The notes: a model not told the origin generated them from the sequence alone. A stretch of 64,000 bases of DNA from Serratia symbiotica (GCF_000821185.2 NZ_CP050855.1:2108001-2172000), one strand, 5' to 3'. Counted from the stretch's first letter, positions 17,671-27,002 are shown. A program made the numbers and translations.

Positions 17671-18181
17671 ATGGCTGTCCCTCATAAACTGCGCCTGTTC
17701 ACCTGCTTTGTGAACGGCAGCAACTGCATTGGCAAAGTCTCTTCCGTGACGCTGCCAAAGCTGACGCGCAAGACGGAAGACTTTCAGGGCGGCGGGATGA
17801 TTGGCTCCGCTGCGGTAGATCTCGGTCTGGACAGTGGCGCACTGGATACCACGATGGTGGTTGGCGGGGTTCAATCGCTTCTGCTGAACTACTGCGGCGA
17901 TATCGACGAGACCCGCTTCCGCTTCGCCGGTGAGTATTACACCGATGGCGAAAGCCTGCTGGTTGAGGTCGAGCTGCGCGGCCGCATCACCGAAATGGAC
18001 GGCGGCGAAAGCAAGCAGGGAGAAGACACCTCCGTCAGCTAACACGATGAAGAACACCTATTACAAGCTCACCATTGATGACAAGCCGTTGTTTGAGTTT
18101 GATCTGCTGAACTTCATCTACAAGAAAGACGGCAAAAATATCTACCCTGACGCGCATCACGTCTGCGCTGGGAATGGGTAA
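17671..18181 (+). pseudogene. FII: GpFII, tail tube protein, frameshifted
   Basis: The first 123 codons match P2 FII (VTLPKLTRKTEDFQGGGMIG, AVDLGLDSGAL, KQGEDTSVS) and then hit TAA at 18042. The rest of the family (NTYYKLTIDDKPLFEFDLLN, then a short tail to 18181) continues in another frame, so a single-base indel near 18035-18045 splits the gene. Joined, the protein would be about 170 residues, the normal length for a tail tube. Without the C-terminal third a working tube is unlikely. An assembly error cannot be excluded. Confidence 0.85.
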
Positions 18182-18232
18182 CTGATTAACCTGATAGTGG
18201 CGGCACACCCGTGCCGCCCGGAGCATTCAACA

Positions 18233-18551
18233 ATGAGCAAAAAAAAATGATAACGCCATTACGCTGGCAAAACCCGTTGTTCGCGGCGATGAGAAAATTA
18301 CTCAGGTAACGATCACGGATGAGATCAAACAGGCTGGCTCACTGCGTGGGCTGAAGCTGGTCAACGTGATGAATATGGATGTGGATTCGGTGGCGGTACT
18401 GCTGACCCGCGTCACGTCACCACGCCTCAAGCAGACCGAAATCAACGAAATGGATACCCGCGATTTTGTCAGCCTGTCTGAAGCGCTTGTCCCTTTTTTG
18501 ACGCCTGCGGGGTCTGGAGCGTCGAACGAGGCGGAGACGGAGAATCAGTAA
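18233..18551 (+). pseudogene. E: GpE, tail assembly chaperone, frameshifted at a nine-A run
   Basis: An ATG at 18233 with GGAG upstream reads MSKKK then TGA, because of nine consecutive A (18239-18247). One A fewer would give MSKKNDNAITLAKPVVRG and continue through SLRGLKLVNVMNMDVDSVAV to 18551, matching P2 E at full length (about 105 residues). This is either a frameshift mutation or a slippage-dependent gene. E and E+E' are chaperones that coat the tape measure. Confidence 0.8.
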
Positions 18552-18712
18552 CACTCCTGCGGTTTGACCTGATCGACGATCTGGTTGCAGATATCGCCGT
18601 TGTTTTTAACTGGCCGCCCTCTGAAGTCTTCACGATGGAGCTGGGCGAAGTCATAGCCTGGCGTGAGCGGGCGGCTGTCCGAAGTGGAGCCAGTGACAGT
18701 GAAAAGCCTTAA
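18494..18712 (+). CDS. E' extension of GpE, reached by -1 ribosomal frameshift
   Basis: Near the end of E lies the slippery heptamer TTTTTTG (18494-18500). Shifting -1 there opens a frame of about 70 codons to TAA at 18710-18712, with WPPSEVFTMELGEVIAWRER, which is the conserved E' sequence of P2-like phages. The E+E' fusion is made in low ratio and helps tail assembly on the tape measure T. The signal is intact even though E itself is frameshifted upstream. Confidence 0.85.
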   Translation, partial: FFDACGVWSVERGGDGESVTLLRFDLIDDLVADIAVVFNWPPSEVFTMELGEVIAWRERAAVRSGASDSEKP

Positions 18713-21665
18713 TATCCGCGTCGCATTCAGTGCGATCGATAAGCTTACCCGTCCGGTCAATGCCGCCCGCCAGAGTGCGGGCGGTTTGTCTGAATCCCTC
18801 AAAAAAACGCAGTCCAGCATTAAAGATCTGGACAGCCAGTCCCGCACGTTCAACCGTCTGCGTGACAGCGTGCAAAAGACCTCCCGTAAAATTGATGATG
18901 CCAGCCGGGCCTATGAAGGGCTGAACAAAGCACAGCGGGAAGGCACGCAGCTCACCGACAAGCAACGGGAACATATGGCCGCGCTGGCTGCAAAGCTGGA
19001 ACGTCTTAACTCTGCACGCACTCAGGAAATGGTCAAGCTACGCGCTGCCTCCCAGGCTCTGCGCAGCCATGGTGTTTCACTTGTGGGCAGTGACAGGACG
19101 ATTCAAAGTGCGATACGGCGCACTGAACAGTACAACCTGATGCTTGAACGTGAACGGCGACAACTGGCCGCTGTCACGCAGGCACGGGCGCGCTATGACC
19201 GAATGCAGCAAACAGCTGGCAAGTTGCGCGGAGGGGGTACGATGGCGCTGGCTGGCGCTACCGCTGGCGGCTATGTTGCCGGTCGTTTTTTATCTCCTGC
19301 CGTAAATTTTGACCGGGAAATGTCCCGCGTGCAGGCGCTGACCCGCATAGATAAAAAGTCTGCCGACTTCTCTGCACTACGTGACCAGGCCAAAAAGCTG
19401 GGTGCTGAAACGCAGTTCACCACAACTGACGCAGCAAGCGGGCAGGCGTTTCTCGCTATGGCCGGTTTCACGCCGCAGGCTATTCAGGCAGCATTGCCCG
19501 GCGTACTCAATATGGCGCTGGCCGGTGGTATGGATTTAGGTGAAAGCGCCGATATTAGCTCAAACATCCTGTCTCAGTTCCGCCTCGATCCCAAAGAAAT
19601 GGATCGCGTCAGCGACGTATTAACTGGCGCGTTCACCCGTACCAACACCGATCTGCAAAATATCGGTGAGGCAATGAAGTACGCCGGGACAGGTCTTTCC
19701 AATCTTGGCGTCAGTGTTGAACAGACAACAGCCATGATCGGCGTAATGGCGAACGTAGGCCTGCGCGGGAGTATCGCCGGTACAGGTTTGCAGGCCACAT
19801 TTTCACGCCTTGCCGCGCCAACCGGCAGGGCAAAAACCGCGCTTAAAGAATTGGGCGTAGAAGTCGCTGACGCAACGGGGAAAATGCGCCCTGCTGAAGT
19901 GGTTCTAACCGATCTCTATAAAAAGATCAGCAAGTACGGGGATACCGATAAGCTCTCATTCTTCAAGGATATTGCCGGTGAAGAAGCGTCAAAGTCATTC
20001 CAGGCTCTGGTTATGTCGGCAGGGAGCGGCGAACTTCAGAAGCTGCTGGGTGAACTGAAAAACGCCAAAGGTGAGGCACAGAAAGCCGCCAAAATAATGG
20101 CGGATAACCTTGATGGCGATCTCAAAAATCTGGACAGCGCCTGGGAAGGCTTCCGCATTCAGATTAACGATCTCGTCAACAATCAGCTTCGCGGCCTGAC
20201 TCATGGACTGAGTGACGTTGTGGGGAATATGACGCAGTGGGCGAAAGAGAATCCGAAGCTCGCCCAATCCCTGCTGGTTGTCGGCGGTAGCGTTCTGGTA
20301 CTGACCGCCGCCATTGGCGGCACATCGCTGGCGATCGGCCTGCTGATGGGGCCGCTGGCTAAACTCCAGTTAGGTTTTACCCTGCTGACAGGGGGCAGAG
20401 GCATAACCGGAACGATTGCCGCGCTGCGAACACTCGGCACGGCTTCCGGCCCGGCAATGGCAAGCGTGCGCGGATGGGTGCCAGTTCTCGGCTCGTTAGC
20501 AGGGAAAATGCGGGGAATTTCAACCATCATACCCGCTATGCGTGGCGTACTTATGGGGGTATTTCTTGCACCTGGTGCCGCGCTGGGAGCACTGACTAAA
20601 AACCTCGGAATGCTCGCCCTTCGCCTTACAGGTTTACCGGCCCTATGGAGCATGATCACTGCTGCGGTATCTGTGCTGGGTACAGCGCTGTCACTGCTGT
20701 TTAGTCCGATTGGCCTGATAGTGGCGGCATTTGTTGCGGCCGGCGTGCTTATCTGGCGGTATTGGGAGCCTCTTAAGGCGTTTTTTGCTGGCGTATTCAT
20801 CGGCATCATGGAAAGACTCGCACCATTACGCGAGACCTTCGCGCAGTTCAGCCCCATCTTTGATGCAATGAGCAACGGTATCAGCCAGGTCTTTAACTGG
20901 TTCAAATCTCTGCTTTCCCCGATGGAGTCCAGCAAGGAAACGCTGGACAAATGCGCCAGCGCCGGTGAGGTGTTCGGCAACGTTCTGGGCGGTGCGCTCC
21001 AGCTTGTCCTGGCACCCGCTAAAATGCTGCTGGATACATTAGCCTGGATCCTGGAAAAGCTCGGCGTTCTGCCTGATGAGGCCGAAAAAGCCAGGAAGAA
21101 GATCGAAGACGCGCAGCGCATGGCCGTTCTTCAGGACAAAGTGGCCCTTCTTCAGGGGGATCTCGCTAAAATCGTACCCAAAAAAGTTGAGGTAAAAACC
21201 CCGGCACCCGGATCACCACAACCCACATCACCGCTGACCGGCGATAACGGCACGATGCGCCGGTTGCAGAATATCGACAGCAACACCAAAGCAACAGCCG
21301 ATAACACGAAGAAGATCGGCCCCGGCGATATCGTGTTTAAAAACCTGCCGCGCGCGCTGGCCGTTCGTGGGGAATGGAAGGAGTCGCAGCTTGCCAGCAC
21401 CACTACGGCAGGCCGGTTGAGTGCACGCCCCGCAGTAGTGGCAGCATCGCTTCCCGTCAGGCAAGCGGAACTTCCGCCAGTCAGCCGCAGCGCCAGCAAT
21501 ATACCGGTTGCCACTGGCGGTTTTACGGGAGAAATCCATGTTCACCTGCACGGCGTTGACCGGCAGGACGCGCGCGAAATTGGCCGGATTGCCGCTGACG
21601 CGGTAAACGCTGAACTGGCCCGCCGTGAACGGCTCAGCCGTGGCACCTTCAAAGACAGAGATTAA
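18699..21665 (+). CDS. T: GpT, tail tape-measure protein
   Basis: A 988-residue tape measure. Long N-terminal coiled coil (residues ~10-180), TP901-type core with GGTMALAGATAGGYVAGRF and FDREMSRVQALTRIDK, several membrane-type segments at ~530-700 (LIVAAFVAAGVLIWRYWEPL), and an Ala/Lys-rich end. I choose the GTG at 18699 (VKSLNIRVAFSAIDKL), which overlaps the end of E', because upstream residues encoded from ATG 18663 are E' sequence in another frame. It fixes tail length and is delivered on infection. Intact. Confidence 0.87.
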   Translation: MKSLNIRVAFSAIDKLTRPVNAARQSAGGLSESLKKTQSSIKDLDSQSRTFNRLRDSVQKTSRKIDDASRAYEGLNKAQREGTQLTDKQREHMAALAAKLERLNSARTQEMVKLRAASQALRSHGVSLVGSDRTIQSAIRRTEQYNLMLERERRQLAAVTQARARYDRMQQTAGKLRGGGTMALAGATAGGYVAGRFLSPAVNFDREMSRVQALTRIDKKSADFSALRDQAKKLGAETQFTTTDAASGQAFLAMAGFTPQAIQAALPGVLNMALAGGMDLGESADISSNILSQFRLDPKEMDRVSDVLTGAFTRTNTDLQNIGEAMKYAGTGLSNLGVSVEQTTAMIGVMANVGLRGSIAGTGLQATFSRLAAPTGRAKTALKELGVEVADATGKMRPAEVVLTDLYKKISKYGDTDKLSFFKDIAGEEASKSFQALVMSAGSGELQKLLGELKNAKGEAQKAAKIMADNLDGDLKNLDSAWEGFRIQINDLVNNQLRGLTHGLSDVVGNMTQWAKENPKLAQSLLVVGGSVLVLTAAIGGTSLAIGLLMGPLAKLQLGFTLLTGGRGITGTIAALRTLGTASGPAMASVRGWVPVLGSLAGKMRGISTIIPAMRGVLMGVFLAPGAALGALTKNLGMLALRLTGLPALWSMITAAVSVLGTALSLLFSPIGLIVAAFVAAGVLIWRYWEPLKAFFAGVFIGIMERLAPLRETFAQFSPIFDAMSNGISQVFNWFKSLLSPMESSKETLDKCASAGEVFGNVLGGALQLVLAPAKMLLDTLAWILEKLGVLPDEAEKARKKIEDAQRMAVLQDKVALLQGDLAKIVPKKVEVKTPAPGSPQPTSPLTGDNGTMRRLQNIDSNTKATADNTKKIGPGDIVFKNLPRALAVRGEWKESQLASTTTAGRLSARPAVVAASLPVRQAELPPVSRSASNIPVATGGFTGEIHVHLHGVDRQDAREIGRIAADAVNAELARRERLSRGTFKDRD

Positions 21666-21679
21666 GGGAGGACAACATT

Positions 21680-22168
21680 ATGATGATGGTATACGGGATG
21701 TTCGTTTTTGAACTGAAGACGCTGCCTTACCAGCAGCTTCGACACTCACTGAACTGGCGGCATGTGAAGAATGACCGCATCAACCGATCGGCAAAGTGGC
21801 AGTACATCGGTGCAGGAGAAACGCAGATCAACCTGGACGGGGTGCTTTACCCTGAAATTACGGGTGGAGATGTGTCTCTCACCGTTCTTGCTACGCAGGC
21901 ATACACCGGGCGTCCCTGGCCTTTAATCAGTGGTGCGGGGCAGATTTACGGGATGTATGTGCTGACCGGGCTACAGGCCACACATACAGAGTTTGACCGT
22001 TACGGGAAGGCAAAAAAAATAGAGTTTTCGATCAGCTTCCAGCGCTGTGATGAAGACCTGCGCGAGCGCCTGCAAGCCTCGTCCGTTGGTGATTTGCTTT
22101 CAGGGCTGAAGGATAAAGCCACGTCCGCCTACAACTCTGCCAGTAGTACGCTGTCTGGCCTGTTCTGA
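21680..22168 (+). CDS. U: GpU, tail protein
   Basis: A 162-residue P2 gpU homologue (MVYGMFVFELKTLPYQQLRHS region, RIGKSAKWQYIGAGE-like NRSAKWQYIGAGE, PWPLISGAGQIYGMYVLTGL). GpU caps the tail. The AGGGAGG ribosome site precedes ATG 21680, 14 bases after T. In P2 it is followed directly by D; here the next gene is the convergent G, and D lies 5.8 kb away on the other strand. Confidence 0.9.
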   Translation: MMMVYGMFVFELKTLPYQQLRHSLNWRHVKNDRINRSAKWQYIGAGETQINLDGVLYPEITGGDVSLTVLATQAYTGRPWPLISGAGQIYGMYVLTGLQATHTEFDRYGKAKKIEFSISFQRCDEDLRERLQASSVGDLLSGLKDKATSAYNSASSTLSGLF

Positions 22169-22187
22169 CGGCATCCACATAAAACTA

Positions 22188-22212
22188 AAGCGGGCATTTG
22201 CCCGCTTCATCT
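22188..22212. terminator. Bidirectional terminator between U and G
   Basis: AAGCGGGC / GCCCGCTT with a 4-base loop. On the minus strand it is followed by TTTAGTTTT, so it fits best as the terminator of the V-to-G operon; on the plus strand the tail is weaker. Confidence 0.7.
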
Positions 22213-22222
22213 TCCTGAACAC

Positions 22223-22304
22223 ACCGCCATAACTGACAGTGCTGCAGCACCGTTAAAAATGACTGTACTCGATACGTATGGCCAGCACGGTTAAAACTGG
22301 CGGT
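22223..22304. repeat. Three 18-bp iteron-like repeats
   Basis: ACCGCCATAACTGACAGT (22223), ACCGTTAAAAATGACTGT (22249) and ACGGTTAAAACTGGCGGT (22287) fit the pattern ACnGTyAAAAnTGACnGT, an imperfect palindrome. The same motif recurs at 37816, 37852, 37892 and, reversed, at 38317. Confidence 0.7.
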
Positions 22305-22322
22305 GCGTGCCGGAATGCAGAC

Positions 22323-22715
22323 TTACTTTGGCTTATCCGGCCAGGTGATATCCGGCGCAGCTGACACGTCAATACGGCTCAGCAACACGCGGTACTTTTT
22401 CCATTCAGTCAGGCGGGCAGTTTCTTCTTCCGTCGCCATAACGGTATCAACCGCATCCTGCAGCGGCGCGATAACCCGGTTTGCCCCATCCATTTCGGCT
22501 GCCAGCCTGCTGCTGGCAATCAGCGCCGCATTTTCAGCATCTGTTACCGGGGCAGTAAAGACGCCGTCACTGTAGCGATAATTTATATCGGGCTGTTCGG
22601 GCAGCGCGGTGATATCCACCCATACCAGCGACGGGTGGTAAAGTTTTTCAGGCTTCACATTCAGTGAGACTATTTCAGCAACGCGCTGATCTTCAATACG
22701 GGCATACGTTTTCAT
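22323..22715 (-). CDS. G: GpG, tail fibre assembly protein
   Basis: A 130-residue tail-fibre chaperone (Tfa/G family): short variable N-terminal part with [21 protein letters not shown] and the conserved end [14 protein letters not shown]...DITWPDKPK. It assists folding of fibre H. Its ATG overlaps the stop of H. Last gene of the V-W-J-I-H-G operon, followed by a terminator. Confidence 0.88.
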   Translation of the reverse strand: MKTYARIEDQRVAEIVSLNVKPEKLYHPSLVWVDITALPEQPDINYRYSDGVFTAPVTDAENAALIASSRLAAEMDGANRVIAPLQDAVDTVMATEEETARLTEWKKYRVLLSRIDVSAAPDITWPDKPK

Positions 22716-23947
22716 CAGCTGAATTCCTCAATAAAAATAACGCCGTCCGAACCGTAGTTGCCAATAAAGGGATCGGTTCGGGTATTACCGCCACCTCCAG
22801 CCCCAAAGGTTTTTCCTTTACCGGATAAATTATCGTCCCCGCTTCGCTTGCCGCCACCCCAGTAACTTACACCGCCATCACCAGAACCGCCCCGATAAGG
22901 GTTTGCGCTCGTCGAGATAAGGCCTGGCGCATCGCTGCCGTCACCGCCCTGAATATTCAAATCTCCACCGATAGCTGTTCCGCCCGCGCCGCCCGCATCA
23001 CCCGACGAAGTATTCACGCCGTTGCCCGCCGTCAGCAGGCCATTGAATGTGCTGCTCGTTGCGGACAGGGTTTCATCGCTGCCACGACCTACCACGCCGG
23101 GGTAAGTTTTAGTTTCGTCCACATTCAGCCAGGCTATAACCGTGCCGCCCGCGCCGCCGCCTGCGCCACGGCTTGTTAAGCCGCTGCCCCATCCGAGATA
23201 GCCGTAGCCTCTGCCCCCGCCGCCTGTCAGGATAATTTTGATACGTTTCGTCCCGGGCGTAGGTTTGTAGTTGATCGCCCCCGGGGTGGTGAAAATCTGC
23301 TGACCAATAAAACGCCCGGAAAACTTTTCTGTTAAACCAAGGTTTTTGAGAACGTCAACAATCAGACCAGCGTCATTAATTTCAGACAAGGCATTTTCGA
23401 TTTGAAGGTACTGGCTGTGCGGATTACCAGCATCGGTATGCTTTTTCATTACGCTGTCTGCGTATGCCTTCACCTCAATCACGGCATCATCAACATATTT
23501 ACGCGTCGCCAGCACCACTGACGGATCGATTCTCAGCGTTACCGCTTCGGTACTGCTCACAATCAGGATCACGCGAATGACCTGTACGCGACCGCTACCT
23601 TCCTGCAACTGCGGTTTATAAGTCTCTGCACAGTTGGCAACCGCAATCATATCGCCGTCTTTATCAAACAATCCGATCTCACGGATCCACCATCCGCCCA
23701 CATCTTCCGGTATCACCTGTTCAGCAATAATCTGGTTGGTGTTTACCGGGTCGATGGTCAGCATGTTGAGCTGAGCACGGTGTACCTCATGCGTCAGTGC
23801 GATCTGCGCCGGGTTCGGTGTCGGCAGCACACCGTTACCATCACCCACAGCCATATGGGTGATTTCTACCTTTGCACCCAATGCCGTGGCATTAGCCAGT
23901 TTTGCCGCCCCGATATTGGTTAACAGGGCATAATATTTAGTCGCCAC
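22715..23947 (-). CDS. H: GpH, tail fibre protein
   Basis: A 410-residue fibre starting at a GTG inside the end of gene I ([20 protein letters not shown]). The N-terminal ~150 residues are the P2/Mu-type baseplate-attachment domain ([56 protein letters not shown]). The C-terminal ~190 residues are a glycine-rich tip ([29 protein letters not shown]) that would contact the host surface. It is shorter than P2 H (669 residues), as in other phages with glycine-rich tips. No invertase or crossover site seen. Confidence 0.88.
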   Translation of the reverse strand: MATKYYALLTNIGAAKLANATALGAKVEITHMAVGDGNGVLPTPNPAQIALTHEVHRAQLNMLTIDPVNTNQIIAEQVIPEDVGGWWIREIGLFDKDGDMIAVANCAETYKPQLQEGSGRVQVIRVILIVSSTEAVTLRIDPSVVLATRKYVDDAVIEVKAYADSVMKKHTDAGNPHSQYLQIENALSEINDAGLIVDVLKNLGLTEKFSGRFIGQQIFTTPGAINYKPTPGTKRIKIILTGGGGRGYGYLGWGSGLTSRGAGGGAGGTVIAWLNVDETKTYPGVVGRGSDETLSATSSTFNGLLTAGNGVNTSSGDAGGAGGTAIGGDLNIQGGDGSDAPGLISTSANPYRGGSGDGGVSYWGGGKRSGDDNLSGKGKTFGAGGGGNTRTDPFIGNYGSDGVIFIEEFS

Positions 23948-24551
23948 TTGCGATCTCCACGGTATCAAATAAATGGACTGCCGCGCCGGTGTAGTCACTT
24001 CCGCCCACGGACAGGGTTTCAGGAAAATAGGGATAAACGGTCAACGTATCGCCGATATAACATCCCACCCCGGCTTCGATATATCCCTGGGACTGAAGCG
24101 AAAGAGACAGGCCAGTAAGATGGCGGCTTCTCGGCTTCGCATCGTCAATAAGGCGCTCAAGCTCAAGATAGGTTTCCTCCGTAATACCCTGTTCCTGAAT
24201 ACCGATTTCAAGCTTAAAGGTTCCCGGCTCTTCGTCGCTCTGCCACCATTCGATCACGCGCAGCAGAAAGCCGAACGGTTCAACGACACACTTCAAAGCG
24301 GAAATAGTGCCCTTCTGACGGTGAACCAGCCAGGAGGCTTTGATTACCTGCCGTTTGGTCTGTTCCGACCAGTTCTTATCCCAGCGGTCAACTGACGACG
24401 CCCAGGCAAGATAAGGCAGAAGATCAGCCGGGCATTCGTCCGGGTTCCACAGCTTGCGCAGGTCAACAGGAATATCGGTAAGCCGTTCCGTCACCTTCTC
24501 AGTACTTCGCATGAAACCGCTGGCCGAAGGCGGCAGCATGTTGTTATTCAT
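23937..24551 (-). CDS. I: GpI, baseplate/tail protein
   Basis: A 204-residue gpI homologue (MLPPSASGFMRSTEKVTERL, VDLRKLWNPDECPADLLPYL, LAWASSVDRWDKNWSE). It belongs to the baseplate wedge and works with gpJ as in P2. It overlaps J by 8 bases and H by 11. Confidence 0.92.
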   Translation of the reverse strand: MNNNMLPPSASGFMRSTEKVTERLTDIPVDLRKLWNPDECPADLLPYLAWASSVDRWDKNWSEQTKRQVIKASWLVHRQKGTISALKCVVEPFGFLLRVIEWWQSDEEPGTFKLEIGIQEQGITEETYLELERLIDDAKPRSRHLTGLSLSLQSQGYIEAGVGCYIGDTLTVYPYFPETLSVGGSDYTGAAVHLFDTVEIASGD

Positions 24552-25440
24552 CGGTGCCCCCGGTCTCTATCGTGAAGGACTCACACCGCGCCGCCTGCGT
24601 ATCGGCGATCACAATATCGCTGGCAGGCTCCAGCAGCTCCACCCTCTGCACGCCCTGAACATGCAGCGCCGCCATAATGGCTGAGCGGGCAACGTCACGG
24701 CCAATCTTGCCCTGCTGATTAAGCCAGCACTGAAGCGCGTCCTGCGCGGCGGTATGGATGGGTTCAGACTCCGGGCCAGGGTAGAAATACAGCAGCGCAT
24801 TGATCTGATAATTCACGATCTCCGCTGCCTGAACGGTCAGACGATCGGCAACGGGGCGTTTGTCGTCAGCAGACAGCGCCTTATCCACCGTCGCCAGCAG
24901 TTGCGCACTGGCGGTACCGTCGCCTTCAGTGGACAAAACCGAAACCACCACCACGGCAGGCGACGGACTTATTGCTTTGGCGTCCGCCACTTTGCCGCTG
25001 GCACTTTTGGCAAAATATTCATATGCGCCAGTTGGCCCCGCCACGCTAAGCCCTTCAAATGCAGCCTGCGCGCGCAAACGCAGTGCGGTATCGCTTTCCG
25101 TTACCGCGTCAGTGGTTGCCGTCTCCGGGGTGATGATCAGACGTTCGGTGTTCAGGTTGCCCGCGAGATTATCAAGATCGGACGATACGGCATGGCTCAA
25201 CATGCACGCTGCCGCGCCGTCATTAATACGCTGCCTGAGCATCATTTCACGGTAGGCAACCACCTGGGCGATCACATTCAGCGGTTCGGATTCCAGTTCC
25301 AGCGCGGCGGCAACAGATGCCTGCTGCTCCTGCGGAAATGCCACCAGCATCACGGCTTTGACCTCGCTAAGAATGACTTCAAAGTCCAGGACTTCGATAA
25401 TTTGCGGTTGCGGTAGCTGCGATAAATCAACGGTTGCCAT
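24544..25440 (-). CDS. J: GpJ, baseplate assembly protein
   Basis: A 298-residue P2 J homologue, the main baseplate wedge protein (T4 gp6-like). It begins MATVDLSQLPQPQIIEVLDF and contains EPLNVIAQVVAYREMMLRQR, AACMLSHAVSSDLDNLAG and the C-terminal ARSAIMAALHVQGVQRVEL. I prefer the ATG at 25440 over 25449. It overlaps W and I. Confidence 0.92.
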   Translation of the reverse strand: MATVDLSQLPQPQIIEVLDFEVILSEVKAVMLVAFPQEQQASVAAALELESEPLNVIAQVVAYREMMLRQRINDGAAACMLSHAVSSDLDNLAGNLNTERLIITPETATTDAVTESDTALRLRAQAAFEGLSVAGPTGAYEYFAKSASGKVADAKAISPSPAVVVVSVLSTEGDGTASAQLLATVDKALSADDKRPVADRLTVQAAEIVNYQINALLYFYPGPESEPIHTAAQDALQCWLNQQGKIGRDVARSAIMAALHVQGVQRVELLEPASDIVIADTQAARCESFTIETGGTDE

Positions 25441-25795
25441 TGCTGCCACTCCTGAGCGTCAGCGCAGTGCCTGCCGTCTGCATGGTTTCGGTGATAATGC
25501 CGACCAGTTCAGCGGTGACAGCGCCATCCTTTGAATAACTGATATTGATGCCGTTCAGGGCAACACGCGGTTCCCACATCGTCAGGGCGATCACTGCTGC
25601 ACTCATACATTGCAGGCGCGCCACTTCGTTCTGTGGTTCATCCAGCAGATCGGGGATCATGCTGCCGTAATCCCGTCTCATCACCCGGCTTGCCAGCGGC
25701 GTGGTCAGTATGTCGCGTACTGAATTCCACAGCTGATCGGTATCGGTAAGCTGGCCCGTGCCGTCCGGATTCATGCCGGTATAACGAACAGTCAT
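25427..25795 (-). CDS. W: GpW, baseplate protein (T4 gp25-like)
   Basis: A 122-residue lysozyme-fold baseplate protein of the gpW/gp25 family: YTGMNPDGTGQLTDTDQLW, ILTTPLASRVMRRDYGSMIP, EPRVALNGINISYSKDG. It nucleates the sheath-baseplate contact. Overlaps V by 4 bases and J by 14. Confidence 0.93.
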   Translation of the reverse strand: MTVRYTGMNPDGTGQLTDTDQLWNSVRDILTTPLASRVMRRDYGSMIPDLLDEPQNEVARLQCMSAAVIALTMWEPRVALNGINISYSKDGAVTAELVGIITETMQTAGTALTLRSGSNGNR

Positions 25796-26367
25796 AGCGG
25801 TGCCCCTGTAGTGCCGCCGCTGTCGCCAGGGTGTTTATGCGTGTGCAGCACCTTGCCGTTAGACGAAAGCGATCCGCCAGAATGAGTTACATCACCCTTC
25901 ATCGTGCCGCCTTCCGTCAGTTCAAACGTCCTCACTTTCAGATGATCGGTGCATTCAACCACCGGCGTTTCAAGCTTGACGCTGGCAGAGGCTTTGATAT
26001 GTGCGGTCTTCATGCCCTGCGCTTCCAGCGCGCTGGCTTCTGCGTCATAGCGGAAAGAGGCACCGTCTGGCGCTGTCAGCACAATCTCTTTCAGGCTGCT
26101 GCCTGGCGCAGGGTGATCGTTGCTGTAGATACTGCCGATAATGACCGCCGTTTCAGGATTGCCGCCAATACAGCCCAGCCAGACCTGTTCACCCACTGAA
26201 GGCGGTACCCAGATACTGAATGCCCCGGCGCGCGTGGTGTTCCAGCGCAGCCAGTCGGTCTGAAGTTCGCCGCTTTGCACACGCACGCGCCAGCTCTCTT
26301 CATCAACGGCGATAACGACGCCGACACGAAGGATATTTTCCAGAAGGCGGATCAGTTCAGCGCTCAT
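25792..26367 (-). CDS. V: GpV, baseplate central spike
   Basis: A 191-residue P2 V homologue: OB-fold N-terminal part (RVQSGELQTDWLRWNTTRAG, WVPPSVGEQVWLGCIGGNPE), repeated beta-helix stem, and an apex with HTHKHPGDSGG, in which the HxH motif binds iron at the membrane-piercing tip. First gene of the V-W-J-I-H-G tail operon; overlaps S by 4 bases. Confidence 0.94.
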   Translation of the reverse strand: MSAELIRLLENILRVGVVIAVDEESWRVRVQSGELQTDWLRWNTTRAGAFSIWVPPSVGEQVWLGCIGGNPETAVIIGSIYSNDHPAPGSSLKEIVLTAPDGASFRYDAEASALEAQGMKTAHIKASASVKLETPVVECTDHLKVRTFELTEGGTMKGDVTHSGGSLSSNGKVLHTHKHPGDSGGTTGAPL

Positions 26368-27002
26368 CGTGCGGCACTCCCCAGGCTGTTAACCACCTGT
26401 TCCGTAATCATCTGCTCATCGCCAGCGGTAAAGCCCAGCAGCTCACGCACCGGATATTTAGCAAATGCACCCGACCCGACCTGATCGCGCTGGCCGTACT
26501 GGTGCACACGCGCAATGCGTGCCGCCACGCCGTCATAACCCACGGATGTGCCGCCTGCATCAGCGCGCATTTTGAGAAAGCGATAGCTGCGTAACCGCTG
26601 AAACATCGGCGTCTTTTTCGTGGCGTTTCGGCGCACTGCACGCGTGTTTATTTCGATATAGCGCTCAATATCACTGCGGTAAAACGTGCGGATATCATTG
26701 CGATCTTCGTCAAAGCCGGTAAGGGTACGCCCGTACTTGCCCCGGCCACCGTGCCAGTTTTTGAGGCGACGGATCTCACCCTGCCAGACAAATACAATAC
26801 CCTGCTGAGAACGCAGCACCCGGCGACGGCGGGCAGGATATGGCGAACCTTTCGGGTTTTGCTGCGCTTTGATGCGCTGTTGCTGGCTCTTTCGCAGTGC
26901 CTGACCAATCGCGCAGGCCGTGCGAACACGTCCGGCCTGCGAGGTGCCCGCCAGTATGTCGCTGAAGACCTGATCCAGCTCACGGAAGAGATCGTTACTC
27001 AT
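26364..27002 (-). CDS. S: GpS, tail completion protein
   Basis: A 212-residue gpS homologue of the virion morphogenesis family (LAGTSQAGRVRTACAIGQAL, KGSPYPARRRR, IARVHQYGQRDQVGSG). In P2 it finishes the tail-head connector. Overlaps R by 8 bases. Confidence 0.9.
   Translation of the reverse strand: MSNDLFRELDQVFSDILAGTSQAGRVRTACAIGQALRKSQQQRIKAQQNPKGSPYPARRRRVLRSQQGIVFVWQGEIRRLKNWHGGRGKYGRTLTGFDEDRNDIRTFYRSDIERYIEINTRAVRRNATKKTPMFQRLRSYRFLKMRADAGGTSVGYDGVAARIARVHQYGQRDQVGSGAFAKYPVRELLGFTAGDEQMITEQVVNSLGSAAR

Noticed and set aside
20201..21121. 306-codon minus-strand frame inside the tape-measure gene
   Set aside because: Antisense shadow of T; Ser/Pro/Arg-rich translation without similarity.
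22223..22304. CRISPR array or LexA boxes for the 18-bp repeats
   Set aside because: Repeats are too short, irregularly spaced and degenerate for CRISPR, and lack the CTGT-N8-ACAG core of LexA sites.
22715..23947. Invertible tail-fibre switch as explanation of the inverted block
   Set aside because: The inverted genes are sheath, tube, chaperone and tape measure, not fibres; no invertase gene or crossover site is seen.
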